A stretch of DNA of 55,653 nucleotides from an uncultured Lachnospiraceae bacterium (GTDB taxonomy: Bacteria > Bacillota > Clostridia > Lachnospirales > Lachnospiraceae), in NCBI GenBank assembly GCA_910577105.1, contig CAJTMB010000021.1:1-55653 (forward strand). Reading direction: 5' to 3'. The translations under genes and the position numbers were made by a program. The notes below the pieces were generated by a model that did no database searches, was not told where the DNA came from, and saw nothing but the letters and a program-made list of their open reading frames with translations. Below, piece by piece: positions 33,046 to 39,717 of the stretch. Numbering within the stretch: position 1 is the stretch's first letter; every line of letters begins with the position of its first letter.

Positions 33046-34438
33046 CGTGAAAAGTACTTCTAAAATTCATGTCAAATTACGATATGCAGTAATAGCCGCT
33101 ATTGCCGTGGCAGCCGCAGGGTATCTGGCAATGGCGGCTTATTACAGCAAAGGATTTAATCCGGGGACTTTTGTCAATGGCGTATACTGCACAGGAAAGT
33201 CCGTCACTGTAATAAATGAAGAATTGCAAGGTCAATATAATAATGACATATTTGTCATACAGGATGCGCTTGGCAGACAATATGAAATCAGTTTGTCCGA
33301 TATCGGTTTTTATATTGATTATACAAATCCGCTGCATGAACTTCAGGACGGGCAGAATCCCTTTGTGTGGGCGGGCAGTCTGATACAGCCCGGCCGGGAA
33401 ACGATAAATCCGGAAGTTGGTTTCGATATGCTCCTTTTGGAAAAGGCTTTGGAAAACTGCGGCATAGAGCAGGCAAATGCAAAAGAGCCCACAGTGGAAA
33501 TCCGTCTGGAGCAGGGATATGTGCTTTATAACGGCAAGCAGGATGTGTTTGATTTGCAGGCTGTCAGGAACCGGGTGGCAGAGATGCTTATGCAGGGCAG
33601 GTATTTTATGGATGTGTCGGATTGTTATGCCAATCTGCCGTATACACAGGACGAACAGGATACGCTTGTATTATGGGAAAAGATAGAGGCATTCCAGAAC
33701 TGTGGCATACAATATGACATGGGAGATGGAAAGATTGCGCTGACTCCTGAACTTACAAGTAATTTTATTGCGTTGGATGAAAACGGGAACTTTCTGTTGG
33801 ATGAGGACGGAAATCCGGTTTGCAGTGAGGAAGGAATTACGGCGTTTATAGATGCACTCTGTCTGGAATATGATACCTATGGGAGTGTGAGGGATTTTTA
33901 CAGTACCAGAGGGGACATTATCACGATAGAAGGGGGCACCTATGGCAATAAATTGGATAGGGAGGCGGAAATCGCTTATCTGACGGAAGCCTTTTTGGAA
34001 GGGAAACAGGAAGTCCATGTTCCTGCCTATATACAGCAGGCAGCCGTCCGGGGAAAAAACGACATCGGAGATACCTATGTTGAAGTGGACATGGGCACAC
34101 AGAAATTGTACTATTATGAGGACGGGGAACTAAAACTGGAAACGGATATAGTAACCGGCAATATAAGCCGCAGGATGGGGACGCCCAGCGGGGTTTTTTA
34201 TGTATATAACATGCAGAGAAACCGGGTGCTGAGAGGGGAAGGGTATGCATCCCCTGTCAAGTACTGGGTTCCTGTTAAAGGAAGCATCGGTATCCACGAC
34301 GCTTCATGGAGGAAGGATTTTGGCGGGGAAATATATAAGACAGGCGGTTCCCACGGCTGTATCAACGTTCCGGGAAGCGTGATGGGGGAACTTTATGATA
34401 TGCTGGAAATCGGCGTACCGGTTGTGATGTTTTATTAA
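33035..34438 (+). CDS. Membrane-anchored L,D-transpeptidase (YkuD)
   Basis: A 467-residue exported peptidoglycan cross-linking enzyme making 3-3 links. One N-terminal anchor (YAVIAAIAVAAAGYLAMAAYY, broken here: residues about 15-35), two PG_binding_4-like modules in the middle, and the YkuD domain at the end with GIHDASW and the catalytic motif SHGCIN near residue 440. The start is not certain: ATG at 33035 overlaps ilvB by 11 bases, GTG at 33047 is the alternative with GAGG 12 bases upstream. It is followed by hairpin element copy 2. A second cell-wall enzyme, VanY, is at 22 kb. Confidence 0.9.
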   Translation: MIYSVKSTSKIHVKLRYAVIAAIAVAAAGYLAMAAYYSKGFNPGTFVNGVYCTGKSVTVINEELQGQYNNDIFVIQDALGRQYEISLSDIGFYIDYTNPLHELQDGQNPFVWAGSLIQPGRETINPEVGFDMLLLEKALENCGIEQANAKEPTVEIRLEQGYVLYNGKQDVFDLQAVRNRVAEMLMQGRYFMDVSDCYANLPYTQDEQDTLVLWEKIEAFQNCGIQYDMGDGKIALTPELTSNFIALDENGNFLLDEDGNPVCSEEGITAFIDALCLEYDTYGSVRDFYSTRGDIITIEGGTYGNKLDREAEIAYLTEAFLEGKQEVHVPAYIQQAAVRGKNDIGDTYVEVDMGTQKLYYYEDGELKLETDIVTGNISRRMGTPSGVFYVYNMQRNRVLRGEGYASPVKYWVPVKGSIGIHDASWRKDFGGEIYKTGGSHGCINVPGSVMGELYDMLEIGVPVVMFY

Positions 34439-34462
34439 AACTGCCGCTTTGGAATCTAAAGA

Positions 34463-34643
34463 CTCCGTATTTTGCCTTGCGGCACCCCCGGCGTGTATTT
34501 GTTCCAACAGGACGCGCTCCCGCTCGGGTAAAAACGCAGTGGTACATAAGAGGTTGAAAAACAACCTCTAAGTACCAGCGTTTTTACACGGTCCTTTATG
34601 GAATCAAATGCACGCCGGGGGTGCCGCAAGGCAAAATACGGAG
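34463..34643. repeat. 181-bp hairpin element, copy 2
   Basis: Arms of 39 bases at 34463-34501 and 34605-34643 are complementary at every position, with one G-T pair. The 103-base core (34502-34604) differs from copy 1 at ten positions. The TGGTA/TACCA stem here replaces CGGCA/GGTCG in copy 1, two of its pairs being true compensatory changes. A further 9-bp inverted repeat, TGCCGCTTT (34442-34450) and AAAGCGGCA (34667-34675), flanks the element. With the serC promoter it fills the 318-base gap between the transpeptidase and serC. It could act as a terminator for the first, but has no T tract. Confidence 0.9.
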
Positions 34644-34660
34644 GCACCAGAAAGTTTTAG

Positions 34661-34689
34661 TTGACTAAAGCGGCAATAGAGTTTACAAT
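34661..34689 (+). promoter_or_regulatory. serC-serA promoter
   Basis: TTGACT (34661-34666) and TACAAT (34684-34689) are spaced by exactly 17 bases. The -35 lies in a small palindrome, TTTAGT-TG-ACTAAA (34656-34669). The start codon is 67 bases downstream. Confidence 0.7.
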
Positions 34690-34756
34690 AAACTTTATGT
34701 TCGCATAAAAAGGTGAAAATGAGTATATTTATACGAAAAATGAGGAGGTAATCAAC

Positions 34757-35836
34757 GTGCGAGTTTACAATTTTTCAGCAGGTCCGGCAGTTTTGCCTGA
34801 GGAAGTCTTAAAAGAAGCGGCAGATGAAATGCTGGATTATCAGGGCAGCGGAATGTCCGTTATGGAGATGAGCCACCGTTCCAAAACCTATGACAAAATA
34901 ATTAAAGATGCGGAGGCGGATTTGCGGGATTTGATGAATATTCCCGACAATTATAAGGTTCTGTTTCTGCAGGGGGGAGCAAGTTCCCAGTTTGCTATGA
35001 TACCTATGAACCTGATGAAGAACAAGGTTGCTGATTATATTGTAACCGGACAGTGGGCAAAGAAGGCGTATCAGGAGGCTTCCATATATGGAAAGGCCAA
35101 CAAGATAGCTTCCAGCGAGGATGCAACATTTTCCTACATACCCGATTGTTCAGACCTTCCCATCAGTGAGGACGCTGATTACGTTTATATTTGTGAAAAC
35201 AATACCATATACGGTACCAAGTTTAAGACACTGCCCAATACCAAAGGGAAAACCCTTGTGGCAGACGTGTCCTCCTGCTTTTTGTCAGAGCCTGTTGATG
35301 TAACCAAATATGGTTTGATTTACGGCGGCGTGCAGAAAAATATCGGTCCTGCCGGCGTGGTAATTGTGATAATCAGGGAGGATTTGATTACGGAGGACGT
35401 GCTTTGCGGTACGCCGACCATGTTCAAATATAAAATACATGCGGATAATGAATCCCTTTACAATACACCGCCTGCATACGGTATCTATATCTGCGGCAAG
35501 GTGTTCAAATGGCTGAAAAAGCAGGGCGGCCTTGCAGCCATGAAGGAATATAATGAAAAGAAAGCGGCCGTTCTTTATGATTTTCTGGACGAAAGCAGCC
35601 TGTTTAAGGGAACCGTACGCAAAGAAGACCGTTCTTTGATGAATGTGCCTTTTGTGACAGGCAATGAAGAACTGGATGCAAAATTTGTAAAAGAAGCGGC
35701 AGCGGCAGGCTTTGTAAACCTGAAAGGACACAGGTCCGTGGGCGGTATGCGTGCAAGCATTTACAATGCCATGCCTATCGAAGGCGTGGAAAAGCTGGTT
35801 GCATTTATGAAAGAATTTGAAAAGAATAACGCATAG
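34757..35836 (+). CDS. serC: Phosphoserine aminotransferase
   Basis: A 359-residue PLP enzyme converting 3-phosphohydroxypyruvate and glutamate to phosphoserine. It begins VRVYNFSAGPAVLPEEVL, the family's standard N-terminus, from a GTG at 34757 with GAGGAGG eight bases upstream. FLQGGASSQFAMIPMNL forms the phosphate cup, and the PLP Lys is in YGGVQKNIGPAG near residue 194. The C-terminal GHRSVGGMRASIYNAMP is diagnostic. serA follows 11 bases downstream. Confidence 0.96.
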   Translation: MRVYNFSAGPAVLPEEVLKEAADEMLDYQGSGMSVMEMSHRSKTYDKIIKDAEADLRDLMNIPDNYKVLFLQGGASSQFAMIPMNLMKNKVADYIVTGQWAKKAYQEASIYGKANKIASSEDATFSYIPDCSDLPISEDADYVYICENNTIYGTKFKTLPNTKGKTLVADVSSCFLSEPVDVTKYGLIYGGVQKNIGPAGVVIVIIREDLITEDVLCGTPTMFKYKIHADNESLYNTPPAYGIYICGKVFKWLKKQGGLAAMKEYNEKKAAVLYDFLDESSLFKGTVRKEDRSLMNVPFVTGNEELDAKFVKEAAAAGFVNLKGHRSVGGMRASIYNAMPIEGVEKLVAFMKEFEKNNA

Positions 35837-35847
35837 GAGTGAAAATT

Positions 35848-37011
35848 ATGTTTCAATACTATTGTTTAAATCCTATTTCCAATGTAGGATTGGAGAACTT
35901 TACGAGTGAATATACAAAGACGGATGCCATTGAAAATGCACAGGGCGTATTGGTGAGAAGCGCTTCCATGCATGAGATGGAGCTTCCGGAAAATCTGCTT
36001 GCCGTGGCAAGGGCAGGCGCAGGCGTAAACAATATTCCGCTGGATAAATGCGCAGAAAAGGGAATTGTGGTTTTTAACACGCCGGGCGCCAATGCAAACG
36101 GTGTGAAAGAACTGGTGCTTGCGGGTATGCTGTTAGCGGCAAGGGATGTGACGGGCGGCATTGAATGGGTAAAAAACAATGCTTCCGACGAAAATATTGC
36201 AAAGACGGCGGAAAAAGAGAAAAAGAATTTTGCGGGCACGGAACTTCTCGGAAAAAAACTGGGTATCATTGGGCTTGGCGCCATCGGTGTTAAGGTGGCA
36301 AATACGGCAAGACATCTTGGCATGGAGGTTTACGGTTACGACCCCTATCTTTCGGTGGATGCGGCATGGAACCTGAGCAGGGATGTGAAGCATGTGCTGA
36401 ATGTGGAGGACATCTATCAGAACTGTGATTATATTACGATTCATGTGCCGCTTTTGGATTCCACCAAAGGAATGGTGAATAAGGATGCCATCGCACTGAT
36501 GCGTGACGGTGTGGTAATCTTGAACTTTGCAAGGGATTTGCTTGTAAATGAAAAGGACGTATTGGATGCTCTGGAATCGGGAAAAGTAAGAAAATATGTA
36601 ACGGATTTCCCCAACACGGTGACAGCAGGAGCGAAGGGATGTATTGTTATTCCTCATCTTGGCGCTTCCACGGAAGAGTCCGAAGATAATTGTGCGGTTA
36701 TGGCAGTAAAAGAAATGATGGATTATCTGGAGAACGGCAATATCAAAAACAGCGTCAATTATCCGAATTGTGACATGGGCGTATGTACCAATGTGGGCAG
36801 GGTAGCTGTTTTCCATAAAAATATTGCAAACATGATTACCAAGTTTACAGGATGCTTTGGCGAAAATGGGATTAACATCAGCGATATGATGAACAAATCC
36901 AGAGGAGAGGTTGCATATACCATGCTGGATGTGGAAAGCAAGGCAACACCCGATATCGTGGAGAAGCTTAGTGCAATAGACGGCGTATTCCGTGTAAGGG
37001 TAGTAAAATAG
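35848..37011 (+). CDS. serA: D-3-phosphoglycerate dehydrogenase
   Basis: A 387-residue NAD-dependent enzyme, first step of serine synthesis. NAD motif GLGAIGVKVANTARHLGM near residue 143, catalytic Arg in VLNFARDLLV near 225, and catalytic His in IPHLGASTEES near 269; the C-terminal 70 residues form a short ACT domain (MITKFTGCFGENGINISDMMNKS) for likely serine feedback. The ATG at 35848 is eight bases after TAGGAG, whereas the GTG at 35839 is inside the ribosome site. A terminator follows. Confidence 0.95.
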   Translation: MFQYYCLNPISNVGLENFTSEYTKTDAIENAQGVLVRSASMHEMELPENLLAVARAGAGVNNIPLDKCAEKGIVVFNTPGANANGVKELVLAGMLLAARDVTGGIEWVKNNASDENIAKTAEKEKKNFAGTELLGKKLGIIGLGAIGVKVANTARHLGMEVYGYDPYLSVDAAWNLSRDVKHVLNVEDIYQNCDYITIHVPLLDSTKGMVNKDAIALMRDGVVILNFARDLLVNEKDVLDALESGKVRKYVTDFPNTVTAGAKGCIVIPHLGASTEESEDNCAVMAVKEMMDYLENGNIKNSVNYPNCDMGVCTNVGRVAVFHKNIANMITKFTGCFGENGINISDMMNKSRGEVAYTMLDVESKATPDIVEKLSAIDGVFRVRVVK

Positions 37012-37027
37012 TGAGTGTTGACAGATG

Positions 37028-37056
37028 CCGGAGGCAGAAAATGCCTTCGGTTTTTT
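37028..37056 (+). terminator. Terminator of serC-serA
   Basis: A 9-bp stem CCGGAGGCA/TGCCTTCGG with one G-T pair and a GAAAA loop is followed by six T residues, 17 bases after the serA stop. The rest of the 311-base gap to 37323 holds only a motif shared with the sigma-factor promoter. Confidence 0.88.
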
Positions 37057-37223
37057 GTTTGTGCAACTTTTTTTGTTACTGCAAGGTATTATTATAAAGC
37101 AGATACACAATGAATTAGGAAGAACCGGGAGTCAGGAATTATGAAATTTCGGATTATGGTATTACCTGCATGGGATAGGTTATGTTGAAGGTATTCTGGA
37201 AAACGGAAAACCAAAAGAGCGTT

Positions 37224-37246
37224 AAAATAGTGTTGAAAATTTTATT
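37224..37246 (+). promoter_or_regulatory. Motif shared with the ECF sigma gene upstream region
   Basis: AAAATAGTGTTG followed by AAAATTTTATT recurs almost unchanged at 38617-38638 (AAAATAGTGTTG then GAAATTTATT). It lies 77 bases before the lipoprotein ATG. It may be a common regulator site; here it lacks a recognisable -10 at 17 bases, unlike the second copy. Confidence 0.4.
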
Positions 37247-37322
37247 TGATTTTGAGCAACCTGATGCAGTTGTCAAGGGTATTCTATATGAAACGTATAA
37301 CAGGAGAAATCTGGAGGGGAAA

Positions 37323-38558
37323 ATGAAAAGGAAATGGATAATGTTTCCGGCGGTTATTCTTATGGCAGCTTTTCTCAGCGCCTGTGGTATGGGAGAAAGG
37401 ATTGTTTCTGTTTTTTACAGTACTTCCGCCCAAATAGAGAACAGACTGGCAGGAACAAAAGAAAAAGCACAGCAGGAAGTGGTGCTGGGAAATGATTTTC
37501 CGGAGGACTTTGACGGGTTTGTATATATGAGCAGCGCGGTCCTTGTCACAGAAGACGTAGAGGATGGGAAGGATAATTGCCGGGAGCTTCTGGTGATGAT
37601 TCCCGACGGCGACTATTCCAGTGTCAACCAAAATGAGGCATATTCGGAGAGAAGCGGTATAAAATTCAGGGTTTCATTAAATCCCGCTTATACTTTTCTG
37701 AGTGGTGAAGGGCAGAAATATTCCCTTGAGGATGATATGGAGTTTTTTCTGTCATATATGTTTGATGAATTTTATAATACCTATTACAAGGAAATAGAAA
37801 TTTCTGAGATGGTCCGGACTGATAACGGAATAAGGGTGACTGTCAAATATCTTATGCATGATACATGGCTGGAAAAGTATATACCTGTATTCTGCACCTA
37901 TTATCTTGCAGAGCTGGATAAGGATACAAGGGTCTTCGTGGAGGTGACGCTTGACGCTGAAACGGTAAACGGAGAGACAGACGGTTTGATTGAAGAACTG
38001 GAAATGTTTTACGGATTTGACATTGAATGGGATGCCGAAGCGGCACAGAAGAAGCTGGACAAATTTTTGGCAGGCGGCGGTTTCGAAAAAAACAGTTTTT
38101 CCACGGGCTATCTTATGTTTGAACTGCCGGAGGGATGGCATCAGGATTATTATTACAGTGATACTGCGAATACATTTACGTTTTTACCAGAAGAGGATGC
38201 TGCCGGAAATGTCTCCTGTTTCATCAACATACGCAGGGAGTATGTGGGAGAAGGTAATATTGATATAAGAGAAATGGCAGAGGATACGGAACAGGGAAAA
38301 GCAATTTTTAAGGAACTGTTTGGGGACAGGGCAGAAAATGTGGAGGTGATGGATTATGGTATGACCTGTCTGGGATATGCAATCAAGTTAAGCTATACCG
38401 TTCGCGGAGAATTAAGTGATGAGAGGGTGGAATGGTATATCATTGAGAATAAAGGATATTTATACTTTATACATGCATCGGCCACAGCGGAAAGCACGGA
38501 GAATGTATTTGGACTTGTGGAAGATATCCTGCACAACGGCAAGGTGCGGGAGGAATAA
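37323..38558 (+). CDS. Predicted lipoprotein of unknown function
   Basis: A 411-residue exported protein. MKRKWIMFPAVILMAAF is followed by the lipobox LSAC (Cys at about residue 21), so it should be diacylglycerol-anchored on the outer face of the membrane. The mature part is acidic, with FPEDFDGFVYMSSAVLVTED near the start, a central helix of the form LEMFYGFDIEWDAEAAQK, and a C-terminal half resembling a PsbP/MOG1-like or DUF-type beta domain (FELPEGWHQDYYYSDTANTF), which I cannot assign firmly. GGAGGGGA lies just before the ATG. A motif in its upstream region recurs before the next gene, an ECF sigma factor, suggesting linked control. Confidence 0.75.
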   Translation: MKRKWIMFPAVILMAAFLSACGMGERIVSVFYSTSAQIENRLAGTKEKAQQEVVLGNDFPEDFDGFVYMSSAVLVTEDVEDGKDNCRELLVMIPDGDYSSVNQNEAYSERSGIKFRVSLNPAYTFLSGEGQKYSLEDDMEFFLSYMFDEFYNTYYKEIEISEMVRTDNGIRVTVKYLMHDTWLEKYIPVFCTYYLAELDKDTRVFVEVTLDAETVNGETDGLIEELEMFYGFDIEWDAEAAQKKLDKFLAGGGFEKNSFSTGYLMFELPEGWHQDYYYSDTANTFTFLPEEDAAGNVSCFINIRREYVGEGNIDIREMAEDTEQGKAIFKELFGDRAENVEVMDYGMTCLGYAIKLSYTVRGELSDERVEWYIIENKGYLYFIHASATAESTENVFGLVEDILHNGKVREE

Positions 38559-38583
38559 ACAGGGTTTCTTATAAAATATTGAA

Positions 38584-38609
38584 GTTTCCGCAATGCAGAA
38601 TGCGGAAAC
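38584..38609 (+). terminator. Hairpin between lipoprotein and sigma-factor genes
   Basis: A 9-bp stem GTTTCCGCA/TGCGGAAAC with an 8-base loop. No T tract follows on the plus strand, so termination is uncertain. Confidence 0.4.
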
Positions 38610-38625
38610 CCGATACAAAATAGTG

Positions 38626-38654
38626 TTGGAAATTTATTCCCCGTAAGGTATACT
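38626..38654 (+). promoter_or_regulatory. Promoter of the ECF sigma-factor operon
   Basis: TTGGAA (38626-38631), 17 bases, then TATACT (38649-38654); the -35 lies inside the motif at 38617-38638 shared with the lipoprotein gene. The motif could instead be the -35 recognised by the ECF factor itself. Confidence 0.5.
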
Positions 38655-38690
38655 GTTTTATGTAAAGACAGATACAGTATGGAGAGACGA

Positions 38691-39203
38691 ATGAGCGGGG
38701 ATTTATTACTAACCACAGAGGAAATCATAGATAAATATGCGGATATGGTATACCGGCTGGCCGTAAACGAAATGGGCAACAGGGAAGATGCCCAGGATGT
38801 GTTTCAGGAGGTATTTCTGCGTCTGGTGCGTTACAGGGAAAGAATCACATCGGAAGAACACTTAAAAGCATGGCTTTTGAGGGTGACCATAAACTGTGCC
38901 AGAAAACAGCAGACAAGCGCCTACAGAAAAAAGGTGCATTTTCTGGAGCAGGACAATCAGAAGCCGGATGTGAAAGCAACGGAGGCTTTTAGAGAGGTTG
39001 AGAATGCAGATTCACCGGTGACGTCAGCCGTAGCTGCGCTGCCACAACGCTATCGCAGTGTTGTGTATCTGTATTATTATGAGGAAATGAGCATTGCAGA
39101 GATAGGAATTATCTTAAAAGAAAAAGAATCTACGGTTAAATCCAGACTGTTCCGAGCAAGGGAAATGCTTAGAATCCGGCTGAAAGGAGAGGATGTTCTA
39201 TGA
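38691..39203 (+). CDS. ECF-type RNA polymerase sigma factor
   Basis: A 170-residue sigma-70 family protein with only regions 2 and 4. Region 2: YADMVYRLAVNEMGNREDAQ and VFQEVFLRLVRYRERI (about residues 14-55). Region 4: ALPQRYRSVVYLYYYEEMSI and IGIILKEKESTVKSRLFRAR (about 115-160). The start at 38691 is preferred over the ATG at 38679 because GGAG lies between them at proper spacing. The stop overlaps the next gene (ATGA), which encodes a one-pass membrane protein likely to be its anti-sigma factor. Confidence 0.93.
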   Translation: MSGDLLLTTEEIIDKYADMVYRLAVNEMGNREDAQDVFQEVFLRLVRYRERITSEEHLKAWLLRVTINCARKQQTSAYRKKVHFLEQDNQKPDVKATEAFREVENADSPVTSAVAALPQRYRSVVYLYYYEEMSIAEIGIILKEKESTVKSRLFRAREMLRIRLKGEDVL

Positions 39204-39694
39204 AGGAAGAGAATTTAAAAAAGCAGTATGCAGAAGAACTGGACGGCCTGCATGCTCCGGCTGAATTGATAGCGCTTACCAAAAAAAGAGTGGCAGCACA
39301 ACAGGAAACTCCCAAAAATAAAAAGTTAAGTATAATAAAATATCTGCCTGCCGCTGCTGCATTGCTTTTTATCAGCCTGTGTATTTTCTGGCAGGCAGGT
39401 TTCAGAAATGAAAAGTCTTCCGGTGAACCCGGAATTTATATGGGAAGTGTAAACGCGGACAACGCATCATTGAAAGATGATATCCTGATAAGCCATGCAA
39501 GTGTACTTCCCGTGGAGTTTGGAAAAGAAACGGCATGGACGGAAGAGATAGAAGGCAGGCAGGTATGGTTTGCAGTTACATCAAAAGGCAATTATATGGC
39601 AGCGTACAAGGAAGAGGATTATGTGATTGTGGAATCGGAGGAGAAGGATAAAAACCATTTCATAATTTACATGCAGCATTTGTTGGCACAGTAA
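39200..39694 (+). CDS. Probable membrane anti-sigma factor
   Basis: A 164-residue protein: a cytoplasmic helical N-terminus of about 45 residues (KKQYAEELDGLHAPAELIAL), one membrane helix near residues 50-66 (YLPAAAALLFISLCIFW) and an external domain of about 95 residues. This layout, and translational coupling to the ECF sigma gene, is that of an anti-sigma factor. No zinc-binding HxxxCxxC motif is visible, so it is not the ZAS type. The external part has no recognised fold. I infer the role from context. Confidence 0.72.
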   Translation: MKEENLKKQYAEELDGLHAPAELIALTKKRVAAQQETPKNKKLSIIKYLPAAAALLFISLCIFWQAGFRNEKSSGEPGIYMGSVNADNASLKDDILISHASVLPVEFGKETAWTEEIEGRQVWFAVTSKGNYMAAYKEEDYVIVESEEKDKNHFIIYMQHLLAQ

Positions 39695-39717
39695 ACAGAC
39701 GGAAAGGCGAAAAGAAT

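Noticed and set aside
34456..34647. Small protein genes within the hairpin elements
   Set aside because: Open frames on the minus strand of both copies look alike, but the similarity is explained by the conserved palindromic DNA and there is no ribosome site.
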